This document shows positions 53,174 through 62,807 of a stretch of 64,000 nucleotides of DNA, piece after piece (positions within the stretch are counted from its first letter, which is position 1; every line of letters starts with the position of its first letter). The DNA is from Pseudomonas kairouanensis (GTDB lineage Bacteria > Pseudomonadota > Gammaproteobacteria > Pseudomonadales > Pseudomonadaceae): assembly GCF_004682055.1 (NCBI RefSeq), contig NZ_QUZU01000013.1, forward strand, positions 62,001 to 126,000. Direction: 5' to 3'. The notes below the pieces were generated by a model, which saw nothing but the letters and a program-made list of their open reading frames with translations, did not search any database and was not told the DNA's origin. Both the position numbers and the translations under genes were made by a program.

Positions 53174-53692
53174 ATGGTTCCAAGCGTTACCGCAGCACAA
53201 TCGCTACTTACCCCCGAAGAACGCGCCGCCATCGCCGAAATCGAAGCCACTACGAGCATCCTGCATCTGGTCACCCGCCTGACCGACATGCGCTTTGCCG
53301 GTATCGCCAAGTTCACTGACCAGGAGTGGGTGGTGTGTTCGGTGTACGACCCCCTGCAAATGGGGATCAACGTTCACGATGTACTGGACCTGGAAACCAC
53401 CCTGTGCAGCGAGTTCTGTATCAACCCCCAGGCGCTGTTCATCCCCGAGGTCAGCAAGAACGGCCGCTTTGCCGCCCGCCCGGTGGTCAAGCAATTTGAA
53501 ATCGAAAGTTATGCCGGCGCGCCGATCTTCCTGCCCGATGGCCGCCTGTATGGCGCGTTGTGTGCGCTGGACTCGCGGGCGACGCTGTTTGACGACCCCA
53601 ACCTGCCGGAAACCCTGAGCCTGTTCGCGCGGCTGATTGGCTGCATCTTTTTTGCGAACCTCACCGCCAATGAGCCCTCGGCCCCACGCTGA
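53174..53692 (+). CDS. GAF domain protein
   Basis: This 172-residue soluble protein is almost entirely one GAF domain (ILHLVTRLTDMRFAGIAKFT, then YAGAPIFLPDGRLYGALCAL). GAF domains bind cyclic nucleotides, haem or other small ligands. It has no output domain, so it would act by binding a partner. The candidate partner is the GGDEF-EAL protein that starts 107 nt later. TTGGAGTG precedes ATG 53174. Confidence 0.8.
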   Translation: MVPSVTAAQSLLTPEERAAIAEIEATTSILHLVTRLTDMRFAGIAKFTDQEWVVCSVYDPLQMGINVHDVLDLETTLCSEFCINPQALFIPEVSKNGRFAARPVVKQFEIESYAGAPIFLPDGRLYGALCALDSRATLFDDPNLPETLSLFARLIGCIFFANLTANEPSAPR

Positions 53693-53798
53693 TCACACCC
53701 TACCGTTAGTCAGTTCAAAGGCACGGCGCATTCATCGTTGTGCCGGAGCCGCCGATACAACGGGATATTCTCTCTGTAGCGTCGCCCTGCGCAAACCC

Positions 53799-56375
53799 AT
53801 GCCGAATACTCCCGCTCCCATCGTGTGCCCGCTGTCCAACCGCACCAGCCTGTCACTGGCGCGCGCATCGCTGTTCAAATTTGTCGCCTTGCTGGCCGGC
53901 GTATTCGTGCTCACCAGTTACTCGCTGATCTACCTGGCCAATGACCTGGACCACACCGAAGACGTGGAGAGCGCGTTCTACACACGCAAGGCCGTGCAGT
54001 CCCTGGAAAAATCCCTGCGCCTGACGGTCAAGGACTACGCATTCTGGAGCGATGCCTATCGGCACTTGCACCTGCAGGTCGATCAGGATTGGGCCTTTGT
54101 ACGTCAGAATGTCGGCCCCACCTTGTATGAAGATTTCGGCTTTCAGGGCTTGTTCGTGGTGGATTCGCTCAACCGCACCGTTTACTCGGTGATCGAAGGC
54201 GAACTCAAAACCGTACAACTGAGCACCTGGCTCGGCCAGCCCATCGACACCATCATCGAGCGCGCACGCGCCGGCGCCGCCACCGAAAGCCCCGTCACGC
54301 AGTTCGTCAACGTCAACGGCAGCCCCGCCCTGATCGCCGCTGCGGCGATTACGCCGGGTACCGATCCCACTGTCAGCTCAGACGGTCGCCAGCCTTCCGT
54401 GCTGATCTTCGTCGACATCTTGAACAACGCCAAACTGACGGCGATCGGCAACGAATTCGGCCTGGACAACTTGCACATTGATAACCCTGCAGAGCCTGCC
54501 GATCACCAAGTGGTGGCGCTGGGCGACAACGGCACCGCTGGCCGCCTGCACTGGCAGCCAGAACAACCAGGGCAGCGCCTGCTCAACCTGGGCTTGCCAA
54601 TGATCGGCCTGGCTGCGCTGTTGGTGGCGCTGATGACCTGGGTGATTTTGCGTCGCACCACCGCCAGCGCCGTTGCCCTGGACAGCAGCTACGCGTCGCT
54701 GCACGCCAGCCAGCGCGCCTTGGCCACCAGCGAAGCGCGCTTTCGCGATGTGGTCGAAGCCAGTTCGGATTGGGTATGGGAAATCAATGACGCGGGGCAC
54801 TTCACCTACTTGTCCGAACGCTTTGAAAACGTCACCGGGCTTGCCAGGCAAACCTGGATTGGTGCCGGAATTGACGCGCTGCTGCACACCGAAACCGGCT
54901 TGTTGTCTGACTGGCTCGCCACTCCCTGCCGCCGCCCGGACCTTAGCGTACTGTGTCGCTACGTGGACGCCGGCGAGCATGAACGCATTACGCGGCTATC
55001 GGCGCGGGCCATGCCGGACGGCGGGTTTCGCGGCACCGCAACGGATGTCACCGAAGAAGTCGAAGCACGTCGGCGCATCGAGTTCCTATCCCGGCATGAC
55101 GCCCTGACAGGTCTGCCCAACCGCACACGCCTGAAGGAGTTTCTCGACGGCAGGCTCAAGTCTGCCCCGTCGGCCGCTCATCCGCTGGTGATGCTCAGCC
55201 TGGACCTGGACCGGTTCAAGCCGGTGAACGATTTGCTCGGGCACGCCGCAGGCGACCGTGTGCTCCATGAAGTGTCCAACCGCTTGGCGGCCTGCGTACG
55301 CCATGGCGACCTGGTGGCTCGGGTCGGCGGCGACGAATTCGTCCTGATCCTGACGGACGTGGGCTCCCAAGCCGAAGTCGAAGCCTTGTGCCGCCGCGTG
55401 ATTGATTCGATCGAGGCGGCCATCGACATCGATGAACAAGAGGTGTTTGTCAGTGCCAGCATCGGTATCGCAATGGCCCCCACCGACGCCTGCGAAGCCC
55501 CCGAACTGCTGCGCTACGCCGATATGGCGCTGTATGAGGCAAAGGCCGCAGGGCGCAATACCTGGCGTTTTTATGCCATCGATATGAACGCTCGCATCAT
55601 CGAACGGCGCCGCCTGGAAAGCGACTTGCGCTATGGCATCAAACACGGCGAACTGCGCCTGCACTTCCAACCCCGCTATCGCATCGCCGACGGGCAGATG
55701 GTCGGCGCCGAAGCCCTGGTGCGCTGGCACCACCCCAAGCGCGGGTTGATCGCGCCAGACACGTTCATCCCCATTGCTGAAGAGTCGGGCCTGATCCTGG
55801 CACTGAGCGACTGGGTGCTCGCCACCGCTTGCGAACGGGCCACCACCTGGCCGGAGAACCTGTTTGTGTCGGTCAACCTCTCATCCTGCGAATTCAAGCG
55901 CGGCAACCTGGTGCAGCGCGTGGGCCAGGCTTTGGCGACGTCGGGGATTGCCCCCCGGCGCGTGGAACTGGAGATCACCGAAAGCGTGATGCTCGAAGAC
56001 GCCGATAGCGCCCTGCAGATCATGCAGACGCTCAAAGCGCTGGGCGTGCGCATTGCCATGGACGACTTCGGCACCGGCTATTCGTCCTTGAGTTACCTGC
56101 GTTCGTTTCCCTTTGACGGCCTGAAAATCGACCGCAGCTTTATGAGCCGGCTGGAAGAAAGCGACGATGACAAAGCGATCATCCAGGCCATTGTCGGCCT
56201 GGGCCGCGCCCTGGCGCTGACCGTGACCGCCGAAGGCATCGAAACCGCCGAGCACCTCACGCTGCTCAAGGCCGTGGCGTGTGATGAAGGCCAAGGGTTT
56301 TTCCTTAGCCGGCCGTTGGACCTGCCCGCGTTCAACGCCCTGCTGGAAAGCCAACTTGACGCCCGCATCAGTTGA
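53799..56375 (+). CDS. CHASE4-PAS-GGDEF-EAL cyclic-di-GMP protein
   Basis: This 858-residue membrane protein has a first membrane segment (24-47), a periplasmic CHASE4-type sensor (about 55-240), a second segment (about 262-285), PAS (about 310-425), GGDEF and EAL domains. GGDEF is intact at 510-514 and an RxxD product-inhibition site (RHGD) lies five residues before it. EAL is intact (E638 in GAEALVRW), as is DDFGTGYSSL. Both synthesis and breakdown of c-di-GMP are therefore possible. ATG 53799 is the best start, though its ribosome site is weak. It overlaps the convergent AraC gene by 8 bp. Confidence 0.9.
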   Translation: MPNTPAPIVCPLSNRTSLSLARASLFKFVALLAGVFVLTSYSLIYLANDLDHTEDVESAFYTRKAVQSLEKSLRLTVKDYAFWSDAYRHLHLQVDQDWAFVRQNVGPTLYEDFGFQGLFVVDSLNRTVYSVIEGELKTVQLSTWLGQPIDTIIERARAGAATESPVTQFVNVNGSPALIAAAAITPGTDPTVSSDGRQPSVLIFVDILNNAKLTAIGNEFGLDNLHIDNPAEPADHQVVALGDNGTAGRLHWQPEQPGQRLLNLGLPMIGLAALLVALMTWVILRRTTASAVALDSSYASLHASQRALATSEARFRDVVEASSDWVWEINDAGHFTYLSERFENVTGLARQTWIGAGIDALLHTETGLLSDWLATPCRRPDLSVLCRYVDAGEHERITRLSARAMPDGGFRGTATDVTEEVEARRRIEFLSRHDALTGLPNRTRLKEFLDGRLKSAPSAAHPLVMLSLDLDRFKPVNDLLGHAAGDRVLHEVSNRLAACVRHGDLVARVGGDEFVLILTDVGSQAEVEALCRRVIDSIEAAIDIDEQEVFVSASIGIAMAPTDACEAPELLRYADMALYEAKAAGRNTWRFYAIDMNARIIERRRLESDLRYGIKHGELRLHFQPRYRIADGQMVGAEALVRWHHPKRGLIAPDTFIPIAEESGLILALSDWVLATACERATTWPENLFVSVNLSSCEFKRGNLVQRVGQALATSGIAPRRVELEITESVMLEDADSALQIMQTLKALGVRIAMDDFGTGYSSLSYLRSFPFDGLKIDRSFMSRLEESDDDKAIIQAIVGLGRALALTVTAEGIETAEHLTLLKAVACDEGQGFFLSRPLDLPAFNALLESQLDARIS

Positions 56376-57141
56376 AAAACTGACTGGGCGTCTTGCCGAA
56401 CTGTTTTTTGAACATGCTGGTAAAGGCGCTGGGGCTTTCGTAGCCCAGTTCCAGCGCCACATCGATGATCTTTTCCCCCACCGCAATGCGCTCCAGCGCC
56501 AGCAGCAAACGCGCTTGCTGACGCCACTGGCCGAAGGTCATGCCGGTTTCCTTGCGGAACAGACGCTGGATGGTCTTTTGGTCCAGGTCCAGGCGCTCGC
56601 TCCAATTGGCCACGGTGGAAGCATCCCCCGGATCATGCTGTAACGCCTGGCAGATGCGGTTCACTCGCGGGTCAGCGGGCTGAGGCAACGACAGCGGCAA
56701 GGCCGGCAAGATGGCCAGTTCGTCGAGGATCAGGTGCATGATGCGCGCATCGCGTGAGTTTTCGGCATAGGGAGGCTTCAGGCTGACCGAGGCCTTGATC
56801 AATTCACTGAGCAACGGTGAAATGCTGACGGTCTTCGGCTCGCCGGGCATGTTCGGAAAACGCTCCGGGCGCACGAACACGCTGCGCATTTTCAGCGCGC
56901 CCACACAACGCAGGGAATGCACGTGCCCGCTGGGCATCCAGATGCCGCGATTGGGCGGTACCGTCCACTGGTTCAGCGCCGAATACACCACCATCACACC
57001 TTCGATGGCGTAGAGCAGTTGATGCTTCTCGTGACTGTGGTCGGGGATCACCCAGTTTTCGGGATAATCGGTGGCCGAACTGATGACAGCCCAATCGCTT
57101 TCATCGATGTCCCGCAGAAATATGTCCAGTGATTTGATCAT
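56368..57141 (-). CDS. AraC family transcriptional regulator
   Basis: This 257-residue protein has an N-terminal cupin (HSHEKHQLLYAIEGVMVVYS, WMPSGHVHSLRC) and two C-terminal helix-turn-helix motifs (LDLDQKTIQRLFRKETGMTF, IIDVALELGYESPSAFTSMF). It is of the cupin-AraC type that often controls an adjacent exporter. It diverges from the fosmidomycin-resistance-type exporter, which is the likely target. AAGGGCGAA precedes ATG 57141. Confidence 0.9.
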   Translation of the reverse strand: MIKSLDIFLRDIDESDWAVISSATDYPENWVIPDHSHEKHQLLYAIEGVMVVYSALNQWTVPPNRGIWMPSGHVHSLRCVGALKMRSVFVRPERFPNMPGEPKTVSISPLLSELIKASVSLKPPYAENSRDARIMHLILDELAILPALPLSLPQPADPRVNRICQALQHDPGDASTVANWSERLDLDQKTIQRLFRKETGMTFGQWRQQARLLLALERIAVGEKIIDVALELGYESPSAFTSMFKKQFGKTPSQFFN

Positions 57142-57187
57142 TTCGCCCTTTTTGCGATGATTACTGCCCGGATTTCGCGAGACAGGC

Positions 57188-57200
57188 ATTTGTGGCAAAT
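57188..57200. promoter_or_regulatory. Small palindrome in the AraC/exporter spacer
   Basis: ATTTG-TGG-CAAAT is a short perfect inverted repeat centred between the two divergent genes. It could be an operator for the AraC protein, but such short palindromes also arise by chance. Confidence 0.25.
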
Positions 57201-57286
57201 CTAGCATGAACGCCGAATCATTTTGAAATAGATGGCGGGCTCACGTATCCGCCCTCTTTGTTTGCTGCCTTGTATGGAATGCCTGC

Positions 57287-58498
57287 ATGTCGACCCTCAC
57301 CGCGTCACCCGCTGCTGCAACCAGTACGCCCCAGACAAGCCCCTTGGTCATGCGGATCCTCGGCGCTTGCGCGCTGGCGCATTTGATCAATGACCTGATC
57401 CAGGCCGTGCTGCCGTCCATCTACCCGATGCTCAAAGCCAACTACGGCCTGAGTTTTGCCCAGGTGGGCTTGATCACCCTGACCTTTCAACTGACCGCGT
57501 CCCTGCTACAGCCGTGGATCGGTTACCACACCGACCGTCACCCCAAACCCTGGCTGCTGCCGGCCGGCATGGTGTGCACCTTGATCGGCATCCTGATGCT
57601 GGCGTTTGTCGGCAGCTTCCCGTTGATACTGCTGGCGGCCGGTTTGGTGGGCGTGGGCTCCTCGACCTTCCACCCGGAAACCTCCCGCGTCGCACGCCTG
57701 GCCTCCGGCGGACGCTATGGCCTGGCGCAATCGACCTTCCAGGTCGGCGGCAACACCGGCAGCGCCTTCGGCCCCTTGCTGGCCGCCGCGATCATCATTC
57801 CCTATGGCCAGGGCCATATCGCCTGGTTCGGTCTGTTCGCAGTGTTCGCGATCATGGTGCTGTATGGCTTGAGCCGCTGGTACCGCAACCACCTCAACCT
57901 GTTCAAGCTCAAGCAAGGTGGCAAGGCGACCCACGGCCTGTCCAAAGGCCGCGTGACCTTTGCCCTGGTGGTGTTGGCGGTGTTGGTGTTCTCCAAATAC
58001 TTCTACATGACCAGCCTGACCAGCTACTTCACCTTCTACCTGATTGAGAAGTTCCACCTCTCGGTGGCCAGCTCCCAGATGTACCTGTTCCTGTTCCTGG
58101 GGGCGGTGGCCGTGGGCACCTTTGCGGGTGGCCCGATTGGCGACAGGATCGGCCGTAAAAAAGTCATCTGGTTCTCCATCCTGGGGGCGGCGCCCTTCAC
58201 CCTGGCCCTGCCCTACACCGATCTGTTCTGGACGGCAGTGTTGAGCGTGGCGATCGGTTTCATCCTGTCTTCGGCGTTCTCGGCCATTGTGGTATTTGCC
58301 CAGGAACTGGTGCCGGGCAATGTGGGCATGATCGCCGGGATTTTCTTCGGCCTGATGTTCGGTTTCGGCGGCATCGGCGCGGCGTTGCTGGGCTTGCTGG
58401 CCGACAGCCACGGCATCGAGTACGTGTACCAGCTGTGCTCGTTCCTGCCGCTGGTGGGCATCCTGACAATATTGCTGCCTTCCACCAAGGGCGTCTGA
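57287..58498 (+). CDS. MFS exporter, fosmidomycin resistance (Fsr) type
   Basis: This 403-residue protein with 12 membrane segments resembles E. coli Fsr (LAHLINDLIQAVLPSIYPML, QLTASLLQPWIGYHTDRHPK, GVGSSTFHPETSRVARLASG). By family it is a drug/proton antiporter, and homologues can raise resistance to fosmidomycin. The natural substrate is not known. Regulation by the divergent AraC gene is likely. Confidence 0.88.
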   Translation: MSTLTASPAAATSTPQTSPLVMRILGACALAHLINDLIQAVLPSIYPMLKANYGLSFAQVGLITLTFQLTASLLQPWIGYHTDRHPKPWLLPAGMVCTLIGILMLAFVGSFPLILLAAGLVGVGSSTFHPETSRVARLASGGRYGLAQSTFQVGGNTGSAFGPLLAAAIIIPYGQGHIAWFGLFAVFAIMVLYGLSRWYRNHLNLFKLKQGGKATHGLSKGRVTFALVVLAVLVFSKYFYMTSLTSYFTFYLIEKFHLSVASSQMYLFLFLGAVAVGTFAGGPIGDRIGRKKVIWFSILGAAPFTLALPYTDLFWTAVLSVAIGFILSSAFSAIVVFAQELVPGNVGMIAGIFFGLMFGFGGIGAALLGLLADSHGIEYVYQLCSFLPLVGILTILLPSTKGV

Positions 58499-58607
58499 CC
58501 GGCCGATCATCGGGCTGGCCGTGTGCCAGCACGAAGATTGTTCAGAAAAACCTGCGTGTGCGCTTACAATCCCGTTTTAAACGCACACCAGGCAGACCCG
58601 GTAAGAA

Positions 58608-59774
58608 ATGACGCTCGACCCTCCTACGATTTTGGCCCTCACCGTGGCCCTCGCCGCCGCTGCCGCCCTGTACCTCTATATCGAATGGCGCAGCGTGCGC
58701 GAACCTTCGCTGCTGTTCTGGAGCGCGGGCTTTGCCACCATCACCATCGGTTCAACCCTGGCTTTGTTGCGCATCAATGGCTTCTTGGTGATCGGCATCT
58801 GGTTCGCCAATGGTTTGCTGGTGACCGCACACTTCCTGTTCTTACTCGGCGTGGCACGGTTTACCCAGACCAACCTGTCACGGCTATGGTTGCTGATGCC
58901 GGCGATCTGGTTTGGCATGTTGGCACTGCCCGTTGACCTGGCGTGGTCCAAAGTCATGCTGGGGGTGCAATCGCTGTTGGTGGCCCTGCCCACCTTGCGC
59001 GCCAGTTTCCTGCTGCGCCCCCATGGCAAATCCTTGAGCATTGGTGCGGTGCAATTGCGCTATGTGCTGCTGTTCCACGGCTCGTTCTACGTGGCCAAGG
59101 CGTTGTCGGTATTGATCCCCGGCACCTTGATCGACCTGACATCCTTCAAGGGCGAGATCATCCAGATCTCCTTGGTGGAAGGCGCGATGGCGATCATGCT
59201 GATCGCCCTGTCGATGACCGGCTCCGAACGCTACCGCCGCGAACAGCAAATCGCCCGCCTCGCCGCCCGTGACCCGCTTACCGCCCTGTACAACCGCCGC
59301 GCTCTGGACTTGCGCGCACCGCGTCTATTGGCCCAGGTGTCAGCGTCACAACCGGGTGCATTGCTGCTGATCGATATCGACAACTTCAAACTGGTCAACG
59401 ACCTGTTCGGCCATACCGCTGGCGACCGGCTGCTGATTGCCCTGAGCGAGATGATCCGTAGCCTGGTACCCAGGGGCGCGCTGGTTGCACGTTTGGGCGG
59501 TGATGAGTTTGTGATCCTGTTCAACCGCGCTACCACCGAGCAGATCGTTGAGCTGGGCAGCCAGCTGCGCGAGCAATTTTTTCGAACCGCCTCGCAAACC
59601 TTTGCTACCCCCCAGGCGGTGACCTTGAGCATTGGCGCCAACTTGTTCGACCAGCCGCCAGCAAGCCTGACGGCGTTGATCGAACAAGGGGATACCACGC
59701 TGTATGAGAGCAAGCGCGGGGGGCGGGACAGTATTCGCCTGGTGGATCGCACTGGCGTGAGTGCCTACGACTAG
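58608..59774 (+). CDS. Membrane diguanylate cyclase
   Basis: This 388-residue protein has six to seven N-terminal membrane segments (about 8-210), a short linker and a GGDEF domain with an intact GGDEF at 297-301 (ARLGGDEFVILF). There is no RxxD inhibitory site at the usual place (it reads VPRGALVAR). It should make c-di-GMP without classical product inhibition. The membrane part has no named sensor fold. The 3' end overlaps iolG by 4 bp. Confidence 0.88.
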   Translation: MTLDPPTILALTVALAAAAALYLYIEWRSVREPSLLFWSAGFATITIGSTLALLRINGFLVIGIWFANGLLVTAHFLFLLGVARFTQTNLSRLWLLMPAIWFGMLALPVDLAWSKVMLGVQSLLVALPTLRASFLLRPHGKSLSIGAVQLRYVLLFHGSFYVAKALSVLIPGTLIDLTSFKGEIIQISLVEGAMAIMLIALSMTGSERYRREQQIARLAARDPLTALYNRRALDLRAPRLLAQVSASQPGALLLIDIDNFKLVNDLFGHTAGDRLLIALSEMIRSLVPRGALVARLGGDEFVILFNRATTEQIVELGSQLREQFFRTASQTFATPQAVTLSIGANLFDQPPASLTALIEQGDTTLYESKRGGRDSIRLVDRTGVSAYD

Positions 59775-60775
59775 AGGTCGTAGTTGACCGCCACGCTGCG
59801 CCCGGTGTTCACCGATTCCAACGCACAATCGGCCAGGTGCAGCGCATACAGCCCATCGCGCACGCTGGTGGGCAATGCGTGCCCACCGCTCAGCGCGTCA
59901 ATGAATTGGGCCAGTTCATTGCGATAGGCATCCGCGTACCGTTCCAGGAAAAAATGTTGCAACGGCTCCAGCGCTTCAGTGTGCGCGGCACTCCAGTGGC
60001 GCAGCGTACTGGGCCGATGGTTATCAGTCAGCAGCACACCGTTGGCCCCCGACACCTCTACCCGCTGGTCATAGCCATACACCGCCTGACGGCAGCAATT
60101 GATATGGCATTGCTTGCCCGACGCGGTGCGCAGCAACACCATCACGCTGTCGTAGTCATCAATGTCTGCAAGGCTGGGGTCCACCAGGCGACTGGCGATG
60201 GCTGTCACTTGAACCGGTTCTTCGCCGAGCAAGTGGCGGGCGGTGTCAAAGTCGTGGATGGTCATGTCGCGCAGGATCCCGCCGGAGTGCTTGAGGTAGT
60301 CACGCGGCGCCAGGCCGGGGTCGCGGCTGGTGATGATCACCTGGCGCACCGTACCAATCTGTCCGGCGTCGAGGGCCTGGCGCAGTCGCAGCATGTCGGG
60401 GTCGAACCGGCGGTTGAAACCGAGCATCACCTTGCCGCCCTGACGCTCAACCGCCTGGGCCGCGTGTCGTGCCCTGGCGATGTCGAGGTCGATGGGCTTT
60501 TCGCAGAGCACGGCCTTGCCTTCGGCGACCGCCGCCAGGAGCAGGTCGATATGGGTGTCGGTGGGCGTGCCGATCACCACCGCATCAATGTCCTTGCGGG
60601 TGAGTACGGCGGCGCAGTCGTAGGCGGCCTCGCAACCCAGCTGGATGCTCAGGGCCTCGACACCTTCACGCCAGGGGTCAGCCACCAGCACCAAGGTGGC
60701 ATCGGGGTGGGCGGCGACGTTGGCAGCGTGAATCTTGGCGATACGCCCGGCACCTAGAACGGCGATTCTCAACAT
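59771..60775 (-). CDS. iolG: Inositol 2-dehydrogenase-like oxidoreductase
   Basis: This 334-residue Gfo/Idh/MocA protein has an N-terminal Rossmann fold (IAVLGAGRIAKIHAANVA) and the EKP motif (VLCEKPIDLD) with HDFD (TIHDFDTARH) in the catalytic region. It most resembles myo-inositol 2-dehydrogenase, though related sugar dehydrogenases are close. It follows the LacI gene by 36 nt, so they are co-transcribed. A 7-bp hairpin (59765-59771 with 59777-59783) spans the convergent 3' overlap. Confidence 0.85.
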   Translation of the reverse strand: MLRIAVLGAGRIAKIHAANVAAHPDATLVLVADPWREGVEALSIQLGCEAAYDCAAVLTRKDIDAVVIGTPTDTHIDLLLAAVAEGKAVLCEKPIDLDIARARHAAQAVERQGGKVMLGFNRRFDPDMLRLRQALDAGQIGTVRQVIITSRDPGLAPRDYLKHSGGILRDMTIHDFDTARHLLGEEPVQVTAIASRLVDPSLADIDDYDSVMVLLRTASGKQCHINCCRQAVYGYDQRVEVSGANGVLLTDNHRPSTLRHWSAAHTEALEPLQHFFLERYADAYRNELAQFIDALSGGHALPTSVRDGLYALHLADCALESVNTGRSVAVNYDL

Positions 60776-60811
60776 GGTGAAAACTCCTGGTCTTGTTGTT
60801 GGGAGGGAGAT

Positions 60812-61837
60812 TCAGTCCGGCAGGTTGAAGGGCGTGACGATCTGCACCTGCGACGGCGCAATCGGCCCAGCCTTCCACAACCGGTGGTATTGCAGAATGT
60901 GCAAAAACACATGGCGCGCATCGATCTGCAGGTTGTGGTCGATGATCGCCGCGACTTTTTCTTCGCGCAGCAGCTGGCGGTTTTCTTCATCGAGGTCGTG
61001 GCCGATAAACACGTCCAGGGCACGGTCCTGCGCGGCGAAGGCATCGACAATCGCCCGGTTGCCGCCGCCGACGCTGTACACCGCCTTGAGCTCGGGGTGT
61101 TGTTTCAGGGCCTGGGTGACGCGCTCAAAGGTGCGGTCGTACACCCCATAACCGCCGCTGATATCCAGTACTCGCAAGTGCGGCGCACGCCCACGCAGCC
61201 AGGCGCGAAAGCCCATCTCCCGCTCTTCTTCGCCACGGAACAGTTCACTGCCGATCACCACTGCCACGTCCTGGGGCTGGGCGGGCAACCAGCGCGACAT
61301 CAGGTAGGCGGCGGTCTGCCCGGCGGTGCGGTTGTCCATGCCCACATAGCCGATGCGCTCGCTTTGCGGCAGGTCAGTTACCAGGGTCACCACCGGGATG
61401 CCCGCTGCAATCAATTGCTTGACGGCCTGGTTCACTGCCGGCTCGTCAGCAGCCTTGAGCACCACACCCTGGCTGCCGGTATCCAGGCAACGTAGCAATT
61501 GGTCGTGCATGGCCTGTGGCTCGATTTCTTCGAACAGGTGAAAACGCGGGGCGATCCTGAACGGCGCCAAGCTGGCCAGTTGAGCGGTGATCGCCGCCTG
61601 CACCGCCGCGCTGAAGCGTTTGGGGGTGTGCATGATCACGTCGACATGAAAGGTGCGCCCCACCGCCAGGCCGTTTTTCTCCTGGGACTCCAACTCATCC
61701 AACGCCTGTTCGATACGCCGCTGGGTCTGGGCATGCACGCTGCCACGCTGATGCAGCACGCGGTCCACCGTGGCTTTGCTGACGCCAGCTTGGGTGGCGA
61801 GTTGCTTGATGGAGAAGTGTTTGGCGCGTTCGAGCAT
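60812..61837 (-). CDS. LacI family regulator
   Basis: This 341-residue protein has a LacI helix-turn-helix (SIKQLATQAGVSKATVDRVL, about 9-28) and a periplasmic-binding-like effector domain. It is of the sugar/inositol-responsive type (VGMDNRTAGQTAAYLMSRW). It is upstream of iolG on the same strand and diverges from the SDR gene, so it probably represses both arms. Confidence 0.88.
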   Translation of the reverse strand: MLERAKHFSIKQLATQAGVSKATVDRVLHQRGSVHAQTQRRIEQALDELESQEKNGLAVGRTFHVDVIMHTPKRFSAAVQAAITAQLASLAPFRIAPRFHLFEEIEPQAMHDQLLRCLDTGSQGVVLKAADEPAVNQAVKQLIAAGIPVVTLVTDLPQSERIGYVGMDNRTAGQTAAYLMSRWLPAQPQDVAVVIGSELFRGEEEREMGFRAWLRGRAPHLRVLDISGGYGVYDRTFERVTQALKQHPELKAVYSVGGGNRAIVDAFAAQDRALDVFIGHDLDEENRQLLREEKVAAIIDHNLQIDARHVFLHILQYHRLWKAGPIAPSQVQIVTPFNLPD

Positions 61838-61879
61838 GGGTTTGTGCCTGATGTCTTTTTGAGGTGTTTTTTAGGCGTT

Positions 61880-61907
61880 ACTGAGGTTTCGCAATGCTAG
61901 TCTCAGT
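61880..61907. promoter_or_regulatory. Candidate LacI operator
   Basis: ACTGAG (61880-61885) and CTCAGT (61902-61907) are inverted arms 16 nt apart in the spacer between the divergent LacI and SDR genes. The spacing is long for a LacI site, so the call is weak. Confidence 0.25.
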
Positions 61908-61961
61908 TTTGCCCGCCGTCGAGCCGAGCGATACACAACAACAAAAATTCAGGAGAAGCCC

Positions 61962-62807
61962 ATGCCGAACACCGATCTCGCCAGCACTTTCAGTGGCCAA
62001 TACTTCGTCGTCACCGGCAGCACTCAAGGCCTGGGCGCGGCGGTAGCCCGCACCCTGGCCGAGCGCGGGGCCGCCGGGTTGATCATCTGCGGGCGTCGTC
62101 GCGCCCAGGGCGAAGAGCAGGTGCGGCAATTGGCGCAGTTGGACTGCCAGGCTTTTTTTGTCGAGGCCGACCTGGAAAAGGTCGAGGATTGCCAAGCGAT
62201 CATCGATGCCGCGCGCACTCACTTTGGCACCTTACACGGGCTGGTGAACTGCGCCGGCATGTCGGACCGCGGCACCATCCTCGACACCTCGCCAGCATTG
62301 TTCGAACGCCTGTTTGCGGTGAATGTGCGGGCGCCGTTCTTTTTGATGCAGGAAGCCTTGAAGCTGATGATCAGCAAGGGTGTGGAAGGCGCGATCGTGA
62401 ACATCCAAAGCGTCACCGGCCATGGCGGGCAATCGTTTCTCAGCGCTTATGCAGCCTCCAAAGGCGCCCTGGCGATCCTCACCAAGAACGTGGCGTTCAG
62501 TGCGCTGCGTAACCGCATCCGCGTCAATGGCTTGAATATCGGCTGGATGGACACGCCCCACGAAGATGACATTCAGCGCCAGTACCACGGCGCTCAGGAT
62601 GGCTGGCTGGCCAAGGCCGAAGCCGCGCAGCCGTTCGGTCGCCTGCTCAAGCCCGAAGAAGTGGCGCGCAGCGTGGCGTTCCTGCTGTCCAGCGAGTCGG
62701 GGATGATGACCGGCTCGGTGATCGATCTGGAGCAAGGCGTGGTCGGCTGCACCGACGGCGGCAGCCCCCAACCGCACCAGGCGCTGAGCCTGCCGGGAGG
62801 TGTTTGA
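61962..62807 (+). CDS. Short-chain dehydrogenase/reductase
   Basis: This 281-residue SDR has the NAD(P) motif TGSTQGLG (18-25), the NCAG motif (GLVNCAGMS) and the catalytic Ser-Tyr-x3-Lys (NIQSVTG, then YAASKGALAI). The C-terminal tail after the GSVIDLEQG strand is longer than usual. CAGGAGAAG precedes ATG 61962. It is translationally coupled to the dioxygenase gene (TGATG) and lies in a sugar-alcohol locus, so a polyol or sugar-derived substrate is likely. Confidence 0.88.
   Translation: MPNTDLASTFSGQYFVVTGSTQGLGAAVARTLAERGAAGLIICGRRRAQGEEQVRQLAQLDCQAFFVEADLEKVEDCQAIIDAARTHFGTLHGLVNCAGMSDRGTILDTSPALFERLFAVNVRAPFFLMQEALKLMISKGVEGAIVNIQSVTGHGGQSFLSAYAASKGALAILTKNVAFSALRNRIRVNGLNIGWMDTPHEDDIQRQYHGAQDGWLAKAEAAQPFGRLLKPEEVARSVAFLLSSESGMMTGSVIDLEQGVVGCTDGGSPQPHQALSLPGGV

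Noticed and set aside
51533..53200. Open frame of 555 codons antisense to the ProP-like gene
   Set aside because: His, Gln, Asp and Gly rich shadow of a membrane protein; no domain.
59765..59783. Hairpin at the DGC/iolG convergent end as a terminator
   Set aside because: A perfect 7-bp stem, but without T-runs on either side and inside both coding ends; noted only within the iolG entry.
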